Shown here in pieces: positions 16,185 to 22,653 of a stretch of 26,777 nucleotides of DNA. The notes below the pieces were generated by a model. That model saw only the letters and a program-made list of their open reading frames with translations. It ran no database searches and had not been told where the DNA came from. Position 1 is the first letter of the stretch, and each line of letters opens with the position of its first letter. The DNA lies in NCBI GenBank assembly GCA_944364005.1, contig CALVVW010000016.1, positions 1-26,777 of the forward strand. The letters are read 5' to 3'. The position numbers were made by a program, and so were the translations under genes. Origin of the DNA: an uncultured Bacilli bacterium (GTDB lineage: Bacteria; Bacillota_I; Bacilli_A; RF39; UBA660).

Positions 16185-16393
16185 TATTCCTCTAAACCAG
16201 CCTTATATTCTTTTTCTTCTTTTACAGTTGCTTTTTTTACATAGCCTTTTTTTATTCTTTCTTCGGCCAATTCATCATCACATTCAAAAATATCGCCATA
16301 AAATCTTTTTACTTGTTCTTCAATTTTATCCGAAGTAGTTTTATCTCTAAAATAATTATATTTAGAATCTTTATAAATTGCTTTAACTATCAT
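16184..16393 (-). CDS. Hypothetical protein
   Basis: 69 aa, charged. MIVKAIYKDSKYNYFRDK, then an acidic helix ECDDELAEERIKKGYVKKA and a Lys/Glu-rich end. AGAGAG precedes ATG 16393. The pattern 'D..... G.vF...eelA.eri..GyVk' resembles small phage proteins of unknown function. It overlaps the next gene at its stop. Confidence 0.6.
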   Translation of the reverse strand: MIVKAIYKDSKYNYFRDKTTSDKIEEQVKRFYGDIFECDDELAEERIKKGYVKKATVKEEKEYKAGLEE

Positions 16394-16408
16394 ATTTTAT
16401 CTCTCTTT

Positions 16409-16843
16409 CTATTTTTCTGGCATTGTAAGCATTATAGGTAAACCCTTAGCATGTAATTCAAAAATTCGTTCATCAAGTTCTTTTTTTACTTCAAGCGTTC
16501 TCTCATCGGTATCGTACTTAGCAATTACCATATTATTATCCGTTATAATAACATTTTGTAAATTTGTTTCGTCAAAGTATTCTACTTTAACTTCCAATTT
16601 ATCAGCAATTTTCTTTACCAACTCTCTTTTTGGTACTTCCTCATTTGCCAAAATACGTTCAATATTTCTTCGATAACTATTACCTAATTTTTCAATTAAC
16701 TCATCAAGAGTCATTTTAGACTCATACAATAGCTGTGATAATTTATCCCCTATTAGTCCAGTTGATCGTCTTTCTCCTATCCCAATATACTTACAAAACC
16801 CTGTGAATTTTCCATCTTGACTTTTAATTAAAATATTATTCAT
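16409..16843 (-). CDS. Cro/C1-type helix-turn-helix protein
   Basis: 144 aa. Residues about 30-85 (IGDKLSQLLYESKMTLDELIEKLG...IERILANEEVPKRELVKKIADKLEVKVEYF) form an XRE-like DNA-binding domain. Flanks are unusual: a 28-residue N-terminal piece (SQDGKFTGFCKYIGIGERRST) and a C-terminal helix rich in Glu/Lys. Possibly a regulator of the cassette; target unknown. AAGAAGG precedes the ATG. Confidence 0.6.
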   Translation of the reverse strand: MNNILIKSQDGKFTGFCKYIGIGERRSTGLIGDKLSQLLYESKMTLDELIEKLGNSYRRNIERILANEEVPKRELVKKIADKLEVKVEYFDETNLQNVIITDNNMVIAKYDTDERTLEVKKELDERIFELHAKGLPIMLTMPEK

Positions 16844-17072
16844 TTTTTATACCTTCTTTCTTAATATTTCTAATTATTGTTTCAACAATATCGTTTCTTC
16901 TAACCAAATGGTCAGAATTAATGTTCATCGTTAATACTTCGCCTGGTCTAAATCGAAATGTAATATCTAAGCTACAATTGTATTTATTAAGCAAATTTAA
17001 TAAATCTTCTTTGTAGTTATCTAAAGCATCCTTGCAACTCTCTAACATATAATTAAATTCTTCTTTCTTCAT
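16836..17072 (-). CDS. Hypothetical protein
   Basis: 78 aa from ATG 17072 (MKKEEFNYMLESC), chosen over 17096 because GGAAAGGG lies just before it and the upstream stop abuts it. Helical N-terminus, then DITFRFRPGEVLTMNINSDH and a basic helix. No family recognised. Overlaps the next gene by eight bases, so it is probably co-translated. Confidence 0.6.
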   Translation of the reverse strand: MKKEEFNYMLESCKDALDNYKEDLLNLLNKYNCSLDITFRFRPGEVLTMNINSDHLVRRNDIVETIIRNIKKEGIKNE

Positions 17073-17073
17073 T

Positions 17074-17283
17074 TTAACCCTTTCCAAATATTTCAACTAA
17101 TAAAGCAAAGATTATTGCACAAGCTAATCCTTGCCAAAAAGTCCATATCATTTCCAAACTAAATGCCCATATAATAAAATTTCCTATTCCCCAAAAAATT
17201 AATCCACCTATTCCCAAAACGAAGCAAATTAAAGCAATGATTAGAAAAATTGTTAATAGAACACCTAAACAACCTAAAACCAT
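17074..17283 (-). CDS. Small membrane protein
   Basis: 69 aa, almost entirely hydrophobic: two or three membrane segments (LGVLLTIFLIIALICFVLGI; LIFWGIGNFIIWAF; MIWTFWQGLACAIIFALLV). AAAGGA precedes the ATG. Function unknown; superinfection exclusion or a similar membrane task is a possible but unproven role in a prophage control region. Confidence 0.65.
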   Translation of the reverse strand: MVLGCLGVLLTIFLIIALICFVLGIGGLIFWGIGNFIIWAFSLEMIWTFWQGLACAIIFALLVEIFGKG

Positions 17284-17296
17284 GATTTTTTTCCTT

Positions 17297-17596
17297 TCAT
17301 TTTAATTCTCTTACCTTTCTTATAATTTCATTTAATTCTTTTTTTCCTTCTTTAGTTGTTGGTGAAGATACCATGCTAACTAACGTTCCAAAAGGCAAGT
17401 TTAATGCTTTTTCTACTTTAACTAGCCATTTTGGCCGTATATCATGACTACCATTTAGATAATTGCTAATGTTTTGTTTGGTAGTTCTTGCATCACCTAA
17501 TTGTTCTTCAATTTTATTGATCTCTTTAAGAAGTTTAGATCTTGTCCAATTTTTCTTTTTTAAAATCAAGTTAATATATTCTTTTACATTAAGCAT
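17297..17596 (-). CDS. Cro/C1-type helix-turn-helix regulator
   Basis: 99 aa. NVKEYINLILKKKNWTRSKLLKEIN...TTKQNISNYLNGSHDIRPKWLVKVEKALNLP is an XRE fold with recognition helix TTKQNISNYLNG, about residues 5-70. A short C-terminal helix follows, with no protease domain. AAAGGAG precedes ATG 17596, which overlaps the end of the LexA-like gene. Probably a phage regulator. Confidence 0.75.
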   Translation of the reverse strand: MLNVKEYINLILKKKNWTRSKLLKEINKIEEQLGDARTTKQNISNYLNGSHDIRPKWLVKVEKALNLPFGTLVSMVSSPTTKEGKKELNEIIRKVRELK

Positions 17597-17813
17597 TCTT
17601 TTCTCCTTTTATCACTACTATTGACCTAGATTTACCATTAGTTGTTCTAATATATCCTTTTTTTTCTAAAATCAAGAGTTTTTCAAAAACTGCTTTATTA
17701 TCACTTTTTAACAATTCAGCAAGTTCTCTAATAGTTGGGCTATAACCATGCTTATTTATAAACCATTCTATACACTCTAGAACTTGTAACTGTTTAATTG
17801 TTATTTTCTTCAT
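17589..17813 (-). CDS. LexA N-terminal domain-like DNA-binding protein
   Basis: 74 aa. ITIKQLQVLECIEWFINKHGYSPTIRELAELL...AVFEKLLILEKKGYIRTTNGKSRSIVV follows the LexA winged-helix domain closely (HGY.PT.RE.A; L..KGYIR...KSR). The whole S24 protease half is absent, so it cannot self-cleave like LexA. It may read SOS-type boxes without responding to RecA directly. AGGAG precedes ATG 17813. Confidence 0.75.
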   Translation of the reverse strand: MKKITIKQLQVLECIEWFINKHGYSPTIRELAELLKSDNKAVFEKLLILEKKGYIRTTNGKSRSIVVIKGEKNA

Positions 17814-18015
17814 TTACTTCTCCTATTACCCAAAGCAGAGTTTCCAATTCATTACGTTGCTTTACTTTGTGCTTGGTTAAATACTCAATACGTTTTTTTA
17901 TATCATCCACACTTTTCATTCCTTGAAAAGACTGCCAAAATGCAAATAACATTTTATATTGACTATAAGCATCGTATAGAGGATATAAGTTATTTTTTAT
18001 TTCTTTTTCTCTCAA
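17794..18015 (-). CDS. Hypothetical protein
   Basis: 73 aa, helical and charged (EIKNNLYPLYDAYSQYKMLFAFWQSF; IKKRIEYLTKHKVKQRNELETLLWVI). The start appears to be a TTG at 18015 overlapping the upstream TGA (TTGA), with GGAG nine bases before, implying coupling. No family recognised. Confidence 0.5.
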   Translation of the reverse strand: MREKEIKNNLYPLYDAYSQYKMLFAFWQSFQGMKSVDDIKKRIEYLTKHKVKQRNELETLLWVIGEVNEENNN

Positions 18016-18374
18016 TTTACATCACTCCATAATATTTCCTCTTTAAAATCACCTTTTTTTATTTTTTCTAAGTAAAAGTAAATTTTAGAAGTAGATAATA
18101 ATTTCTTTTTTTCATCCAAAAAATTTATTGCATCATTAATAACATATTTATATCCAACAATCTTGTCTTGAGCTATAATCTTATATATTAAAACGCTAAG
18201 ATCATAAGCAGAAATCAATCCTGTTTTCTTTCCGAGTTTTATAAAATTGAGAATTTTTTTATTAGTTATAACTTCGCCAGTGAAAAAATCAACATAATTT
18301 TCTCCATCACAAGCGCATAATGGCATTGTCATTCCTTTTTCAACTAAATATGTATACTTCACTTTTTGTCCCAT
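18012..18374 (-). CDS. Hypothetical protein
   Basis: 120 aa. Starts MGQKVKYTYLVEKGMTMPLCACDGENYVDFFTGEVITNKK, where the CAC DG.. Y.D..TGE region could be a small beta domain. The second half is helical (LSVLIYKIIAQDKIVGYKYVINDAINFL). It overlaps the RepL-like gene. Function unknown. Confidence 0.5.
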   Translation of the reverse strand: MGQKVKYTYLVEKGMTMPLCACDGENYVDFFTGEVITNKKILNFIKLGKKTGLISAYDLSVLIYKIIAQDKIVGYKYVINDAINFLDEKKKLLSTSKIYFYLEKIKKGDFKEEILWSDVN

Positions 18375-18871
18375 TCTTCCACCTCATCCCTTAAAGCAGA
18401 AAGCTTAAATTCTTCATAGAGTGATAAATAAATTTTTCTACCACGCATACATACATAAGGATTTACTACTAAAAAAGTTTTCTTTTGCTTTTTGTCTCGC
18501 ACTTTATGAATAACATCTTCCTCCAGTAACCCTTTTAATTGCCTTTTAGCAGTAGAATTACTTACGTCACATATCTCTGCAATATCTTTAACTTGTACAT
18601 TTTTACCATTACGATAAGAAAGAATATTGTCCATATAGCCAAGATAATAAATTAATTTATTTATAATCGGATATTTTGTAGCTACCCTAGCCCAACAAAC
18701 TGGATTAACCTTAACAAACTTATATTTTATATCAGTAGTATCAGATAAATATTGAAGAACACCTTTTTTTAAAACCTTATCCCCTTCACTTAGTTTTACA
18801 TATTTATCTTTCGATTCAATCTTATCTACTATTTTCCCATTTTCATCAACTACATACAACTCTTTATTCAT
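18359..18871 (-). CDS. Winged-helix protein, RepL-like
   Basis: 170 aa. N-terminal beta segment (ELYVVDENGKIVDKIESKDKYVKLSEGDK), then a winged helix: NGKNVQVKDIAEICDVSNSTAKRQLKGLLEEDVIHKVRDKKQKKTFLVVNPYVCMRGRK (about 95-155). The combination 'helix-turn-helix, wing, FLVVNPYV..RG' resembles RepL-type plasmid and phage replication initiators, but a transcription regulator is possible. GAGGTGA precedes ATG 18871. First gene after the divergent control region, which could hold its binding site. Confidence 0.5.
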   Translation of the reverse strand: MNKELYVVDENGKIVDKIESKDKYVKLSEGDKVLKKGVLQYLSDTTDIKYKFVKVNPVCWARVATKYPIINKLIYYLGYMDNILSYRNGKNVQVKDIAEICDVSNSTAKRQLKGLLEEDVIHKVRDKKQKKTFLVVNPYVCMRGRKIYLSLYEEFKLSALRDEVEEWDKK

Positions 18872-19522
18872 TTTTCACCTCATGAAGCATAATTACAACA
18901 ATCTTTTGTTACTTTTTGAAACTTTTAGCTCATGTAAGAACCTTTTATTTTTTTATAAAGGCTTTAATTTGAGCTTTTTTTAAAAGCAATCAATCCTAGT
19001 TTCCAAAAGGCTTAAAACACCATTTTGATATCCAATTTGTCCGTACCTTCTTTCTGTAACATCCTTATAAGAGTAATTATATATATAATATCGACACTAA
19101 CGTCACTTGTCATTATTGTCAATCTATCACATCAGTTACTCGGTTTTCACTAGGAAATAAATAATTTTATTAAATAATGTCACTTTTATTATATTGTGTA
19201 TGGTTGAGAGGGTAAGATAAGCCCCTATACGCCTTTAAAAAATAGGGATCGGGGTGGTGTAAAGTTATAATCGTTCGTTTATATACCACTTAAAAACTTA
19301 TATTTATTAACATATATATTAATGACAACATTGCCATCACTGAACCGTATTAAACATCCTAAATTAAATAATTTTATATTAAACAAAGTCAAAAATGTAG
19401 CCTATTTTAGGTTATAAAGATAAATGATGTTTTGTTACTCCCCCCCTATAATTCAACTTTATCTAATTATGTATAATTCGGCGATATTTTGCACCAGCAA
19501 AAAGCAGTAATTTATTAATAAA
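18872..19522. other. Divergent non-coding control region, possible origin
   Basis: About 650 bases with no supported gene. It contains a leftward promoter, several GTCA repeats (19102, 19109, 19118, 19179 and an inverted TGACA near 19323), a 13-bp direct repeat TAAATAATTTTAT (19158-19170 and 19365-19377), AT-rich tracts, and a C/G-rich patch at about 19224-19260 with CCCTAT / ATAGGG paired. The mixture is what a phage immunity region or replicon origin would show. I cannot tell which. Confidence 0.4.
19085..19113 (-). promoter_or_regulatory. Leftward promoter
   Basis: Minus strand ATGACA (19113-19108), 17-base spacer, TATTAT (19090-19085): 10 of 12 consensus sigma-A bases. It would drive the RepL-like cassette with a leader of about 200 bases. 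GTCA repeats overlap the -35 box and could be operators. Confidence 0.5.
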
Positions 19523-19556
19523 AAATAGTATAAAAGTATTGACTTTTATACTATTT
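19523..19556. promoter_or_regulatory. Large palindromic operator over the rightward -35
   Basis: AATAGTATAAAAGT (19524-19537) and ACTTTTATACTATT (19542-19555) are perfect inverted repeats separated by ATTG, and one more A/T pair extends each arm. The -35 box lies in the centre and right arm, so a dimeric repressor bound here would block the rightward promoter. On the minus strand the same hairpin is followed by a T-run, so a leftward terminator is an alternative. Confidence 0.65.
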
Positions 19557-19567
19557 AGTGCTATAAT
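19539..19567 (+). promoter_or_regulatory. Rightward promoter
   Basis: TTGACT (19539-19544), 17-base spacer, TATAAT (19562-19567): near-perfect sigma-A promoter. The transcript would start at about 19574, exactly at a hairpin GTAAGA/TCTTAC (19574-19579, 19593-19598) that may protect its 5' end. It serves the rightward genes. Confidence 0.8.
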
Positions 19568-19674
19568 TAATATGTAAGATGAAATAAAAAAGTCTTACAA
19601 AAGTGGAAAGCAAAAGAGGTTTTAGTTAAATAGTTTATAATTGGGTTTTGGTTATAAATGAAAGGAGTTATAAA

Positions 19675-19872
19675 ATGAAAACTAAAAGACTAAGACTAAA
19701 AAGAAAATGGCTAATAGTTGTTACTGTTGTAATGACGCTATGCAGTTTAGAAATAATGAATTTATTTAATAATCGAATTCAAGACATAAAAAAAGTAGCT
19801 GAACAATGCGACTCCCAGAAAGGTTACATTTGTTCAGGCTACGAACTACAACACTATCTAATTAATAGATAG
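19675..19872 (+). CDS. Small basic membrane-anchored protein
   Basis: 65 aa from ATG 19675, which has AAAGGAG upstream; the longer frame from 19648 lacks a site. A very basic start (MKTKRLRLKRK) is followed by one hydrophobic segment (WLIVVTVVMTLCSLEIMNLF) and a polar tail with two Cys (EQCDSQKGYICSGYEL). Orientation and the paired Cys suggest a single-pass membrane protein with an outside tail. Function unknown. First gene of the rightward transcript. Confidence 0.6.
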   Translation: MKTKRLRLKRKWLIVVTVVMTLCSLEIMNLFNNRIQDIKKVAEQCDSQKGYICSGYELQHYLINR

Positions 19873-19957
19873 TACAAAAAGACTAAAGCCTCTTTGTATT
19901 TCCAATTATAAATCATTTTTTAAAAAAAATCAAGAGAAAGATGAAAGGTTGGAATTT

Positions 19958-20506
19958 ATGGAAAAAGTAGAACTTAAAACTTTTAAAAAAGTAGAAAGTA
20001 AAGAAGAAATTAAAGAAATATTAAAAGAAGAAGAAAACAACGTTGATTGGAATATGAAAATGTTTGATTTTTACAAATTATCAGACGGAATAATATTCAA
20101 AATAAAAAAAACACCTACTATAAATACTGAAATTTGGTATGATGATGAAACGGAGCCACCTAAACTAACTGAAAAACTATTCATAGATATAAACTTAAAG
20201 TTTGCTTCTGAATATTATATAATTGATGAAAAAAGTGAAAACATGCTTCCGTTTCTAGTTTATAAAAGATATAATAATGATAAGATAGTAAGCATTCAAA
20301 AATTAAATACTATTTGTGATTACATAGAAGAAAAAAAATACGCAATAAATAAAGGGGTTTTTGCCAGGGAAATGACCATAGAAGAAATAAGTGATCTTAA
20401 TGTCTTAATGAATTTTTATACACAAAAATACATAAAAAGACTACAAAATTACTATAAAAGGTATGCTGACAAAATTCAGGTATCTGGATATTGGGCTAAT
20501 AGATAA
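19958..20506 (+). CDS. Hypothetical protein
   Basis: 182 aa from ATG 19958 (AAAGG nine bases before; an in-frame TTG at 19949 is less likely). N-terminal third is charged and helical (KKVESKEEIKEILKEEE). The centre is beta-rich with aromatic residues (IIFKIKKTPTINTEIWYDDE). The C-terminus is a long helix (LMNFYTQKYIKRLQNYYKRYADK). No family recognised. Co-oriented with the recombinase gene. Confidence 0.6.
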   Translation: MEKVELKTFKKVESKEEIKEILKEEENNVDWNMKMFDFYKLSDGIIFKIKKTPTINTEIWYDDETEPPKLTEKLFIDINLKFASEYYIIDEKSENMLPFLVYKRYNNDKIVSIQKLNTICDYIEEKKYAINKGVFAREMTIEEISDLNVLMNFYTQKYIKRLQNYYKRYADKIQVSGYWANR

Positions 20507-20519
20507 GGAGGAACTATAA

Positions 20520-20735
20520 ATGATACAAGCTTTTAAAATCAGTCAAGAACAATTAGCTAACATTGACTATATTTGTCCAGCTGGTAAAAATTATAATCTA
20601 TACTTAAACAAAGGCCAACATTGGGAATTATCAAAAAGCGGAAAAATAATATATTTAATCAATGAAAAGCCTTTTCATTCTTTAAGATTTATAGTTTCTA
20701 AAACCATATTCGTATTAAAAAAGGAGGAGTTTTAA
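20520..20735 (+). CDS. Hypothetical protein
   Basis: 71 aa with AAGGAGG upstream of ATG 20520. Short alternating strands (YNLYLNKGQHWELSKSGKIIYLINEK) suggest a small beta protein. Stop abuts the next start (TAA-ATG), so the two are coupled. No family recognised. Confidence 0.6.
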   Translation: MIQAFKISQEQLANIDYICPAGKNYNLYLNKGQHWELSKSGKIIYLINEKPFHSLRFIVSKTIFVLKKEEF

Positions 20736-21050
20736 ATGGAAAAATTTTATACAAGAGTTCTTAACGCAAAAAAAGAACAAGAAGCAATTGAAGTTGCAGG
20801 ATATATTATTGTAACAGACAAGAATAGATTTGGCTTTTACAAAAACCAAAGAAGAAATTTTGATATTATAGATTTGGGAACAGGTTTATCTATTAATTAT
20901 TTAAGGTATTTTAGATTAAGAGATTTAAAAGAAGATTTAAATTTGTTTGAGGAAAAATTAGAAGGAGCTAAAGAAAAAAATGCCACTTGGTACAATGAGC
21001 AAGTAGAAATATTTAATAAGTTAAAAGAAAAGGTGTGCAAAAATGTATAA
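20736..21050 (+). CDS. Hypothetical protein
   Basis: 104 aa, strong AAGGAGGAG site. First half mixed alpha/beta (EVAGYIIVTDKNRFGFYKNQRRNFDIIDLGTG), second half a Glu/Lys-rich helix (LKEDLNLFEEKLEGAKEKNATWYNEQVEIFNKLKEKV). It overlaps the recombinase start by eight bases and so may be co-expressed with it. No family recognised. Confidence 0.6.
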   Translation: MEKFYTRVLNAKKEQEAIEVAGYIIVTDKNRFGFYKNQRRNFDIIDLGTGLSINYLRYFRLRDLKEDLNLFEEKLEGAKEKNATWYNEQVEIFNKLKEKVCKNV

Positions 21051-21837
21051 TGAGTATAAAAAAGAATTAGTTGATTATATTAAAGAAAAAAAGTGTAATG
21101 ATGTATTTACTAGCGAAAACATATTTTACCAAATGTATGGATGTAATTTATATATATATATAAGAGTTAGTACAGGTAAGCAAGATTTTGGAAGGCAAAT
21201 CGAAGAACTTGAAGAATGGGCAAAAAAGAAGAATATTAGTATTACAATTGACAACATATATTGTGATAAATATACTGGAAAATCTGTTAATCGTCCAGCC
21301 TATCAAGAATTAAAAAAAGTGATTAAATCGGGTGATTATCTAGTTACTTCTAATTTGAGTCGTTTAGGTAGAAACTGGGATGCGATAAAAAAAGAATGGT
21401 ATGATCTAGAATATAATCATATTAATAGAATTATTACTGATAACATTGATTTAAGCGTAGAATTACCTAATGAAAATAAAGAAGAGCAAAGCCTTGGTCG
21501 AAAAATGATACAAGATATTGCCTTTAGTGCGTGCTTGTATAGTGCTTGTATGAAAATTAAAGAAGTATCAGAAAGTACAAAATATGGTCTTGTAAAAGCA
21601 AGAAATGAAGGGAAAATCATAGGTAGACCTAGAAGTAAAAAAAGCACAAAATCAAATTTTATAAAAACATTAGAATTAATGGTTAATGACGGAATAGGTC
21701 AAAAGTTAGCAACTAGAAAAACAGGTTATCCAGAAAGTTCTTTTAAAATAGAGCTTAAAAATTTATATAGCACTTACAATACAAAAGACTATAAAGAATT
21801 ATTAAAAAAATTGAAGGATGATCCAAAATGGGGATAG
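21043..21837 (+). CDS. Serine recombinase (resolvase/invertase family)
   Basis: 264 aa. Catalytic domain: YIRVSTGKQDFGRQIEELEEWA with the nucleophile Ser in RVST (about residue 43), CDKYTGKSVNRPAYQELKKVIKSGDYLVTSNLSRLGRNWDAI, and the long E-helix (ACMKIKEVSESTKYGLVKARNEGKIIGRPRSKK). A basic C-terminal region probably binds DNA. A 35-residue extension before the catalytic domain is unusual; ATG 21043 is kept because AAAGGTG precedes it and none precedes Met31. Seven TA repeats encode the YIYI just before RVST. Could resolve multimers, invert a segment or move the module. Its recombination site was not identified. Confidence 0.88.
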   Translation: MYNEYKKELVDYIKEKKCNDVFTSENIFYQMYGCNLYIYIRVSTGKQDFGRQIEELEEWAKKKNISITIDNIYCDKYTGKSVNRPAYQELKKVIKSGDYLVTSNLSRLGRNWDAIKKEWYDLEYNHINRIITDNIDLSVELPNENKEEQSLGRKMIQDIAFSACLYSACMKIKEVSESTKYGLVKARNEGKIIGRPRSKKSTKSNFIKTLELMVNDGIGQKLATRKTGYPESSFKIELKNLYSTYNTKDYKELLKKLKDDPKWG

Positions 21838-21899
21838 TTTTAGTTGTAATATTTGCAATATGGATCGCTTTATGTGATTTTTCAAAAAAACAAAAATAA
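21828..21899 (+). CDS. 23-residue membrane peptide
   Basis: MGIVLVVIFAIWIALCDFSKKQK overlaps the end of the recombinase gene in the +1 frame, with AAGGA nine bases before its ATG. It is one membrane helix plus a basic tail, like small regulatory or toxic membrane peptides. It could be chance, but the ribosome binding site and clean hydrophobic profile support it. Confidence 0.4.
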   Translation: MGIVLVVIFAIWIALCDFSKKQK

Positions 21900-21917
21900 A
21901 GAAAGGAATTGATAAAA

Positions 21918-22253
21918 ATGAAAAATAAAATTAAAAAAATAGAGAACTTAATTGATGAAATAATTGAAAATGCAATTAAAAATTATGTGGAAAAATTTGA
22001 TGAGAGCAAAGGAATGAGTATTGAAGATTGGGAAAATGGTTATAAAGGTGTTATTTATGACTACGAGGGTAAAATAATAAACTATATTTCTATTAATGAT
22101 TTTAATAGTTTATATAATAATTTTAAATATAAATTAAACAAAGCAACAAATAAACAGTTGGATAATATTATTAAATACTTAGAAGAACAATCTAAATATA
22201 CTAATTACAATGATTTAGATAAAGAAACTCTTTGGCTAGAAGATTTTAATTAA
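21918..22253 (+). CDS. Hypothetical helical protein
   Basis: 112 aa from ATG 21918 (AAAGGA ten bases upstream; an in-frame TTG lies at 21909). Charged and helical: IKKIENLIDEIIENAIKNYVEKFDE, then GYKGVIYDYEGKIINYIS, then YKLNKATNKQLDNIIKYLEEQ. No family recognised. Last rightward gene; its stop lies inside the terminator hairpin. Confidence 0.6.
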   Translation: MKNKIKKIENLIDEIIENAIKNYVEKFDESKGMSIEDWENGYKGVIYDYEGKIINYISINDFNSLYNNFKYKLNKATNKQLDNIIKYLEEQSKYTNYNDLDKETLWLEDFN

Positions 22254-22264
22254 TCTTCTTTTTT
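22238..22264 (+). terminator. Rightward Rho-independent terminator
   Basis: AGAAGATT (22238-22245) and AATCTTCT (22252-22259) pair perfectly around TTAATT, followed by a run of Ts to 22264. The preceding gene's TAA is inside it. Ends the rightward operon. Confidence 0.8.
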
Positions 22265-22269
22265 CAAGC

Positions 22270-22290
22270 AAAAAAGGAGCTAAAAGCTCC
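22270..22290 (-). terminator. Leftward Rho-independent terminator
   Basis: On the minus strand GGAGCT (22290-22285), loop TTT, AGCTCC (22281-22276), then six Ts (22275-22270). It blocks leftward transcription from the right-hand operon or from the candidate small RNA, before the convergent rightward genes. Confidence 0.88.
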
Positions 22291-22404
22291 AAATACAACT
22301 CGCCACATTAAATAGTAAAACCATTTTAGTTTGACATAGAATTCAAAAATGTGACTCTGTACCACTTTTTTGGCAAACGTCTAAAGAAATTTGCTTTAAA
22401 AAGT
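22270..22404 (-). ncRNA. Candidate small RNA, about 135 nt
   Basis: Between a good promoter (22439-22411) and a strong terminator (22290-22270) lies a stretch without an ORF. It can fold into GCAAA/TTTGC (near 22394 and 22373) and AAAAAGTG/CAC-A-TTTTT (near 22365 and 22344). A dedicated promoter placed just past the preceding stop codon argues for an independent RNA rather than an mRNA tail. No known class recognised. Confidence 0.45.
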
Positions 22405-22410
22405 AATTTA

Positions 22411-22439
22411 ATTATATCATGCAAATTATTTATTTTCAA
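22411..22439 (-). promoter_or_regulatory. Promoter for the candidate small RNA
   Basis: Minus strand TTGAAA (22439-22434), 17-base spacer, TATAAT (22416-22411). The -35 overlaps the last codons of the preceding gene. Expected start near 22404. Confidence 0.6.
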
Positions 22440-22653
22440 TATCTAATTCTTTTAAAGGTATAGAGTGCTTTTTTCTACTATTTTCAACAACAACAGTTGC
22501 TGACGGAGTTCCTCCAGTATCAACTTTAATATCAATGACATCGCCTCTTTTTAAAGGTTCATTTGTTTTATAGTAATAAATTTTATCTTTTGTATGTGGT
22601 GACTTTGTATCAATAGTCACTCCAACAATTCTTTCACTAATCTTTTTCTTCAT
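22426..22653 (-). CDS. Hypothetical small beta protein
   Basis: 75 aa. RIVGVTIDTKSPHTKDKIYYYKTNEPLKRGDVIDIKVDTGGTPSATVVVEN looks like a small OB- or SH3-like barrel (KRGDVIDIKV and the Gly turns), as seen in phage accessory proteins. It overlaps the preceding gene, with AAGAGG before the ATG. Function unknown. Confidence 0.6.
   Translation of the reverse strand: MKKKISERIVGVTIDTKSPHTKDKIYYYKTNEPLKRGDVIDIKVDTGGTPSATVVVENSRKKHSIPLKELDIENK

Noticed and set aside
18978..19093. Minus-strand open stretch encoding ERRYGQIGYQNGVL and ending at a TAA near 18978.
   Set aside because: No start codon with a ribosome binding site. It may be a coding relic, but I could not support a gene.
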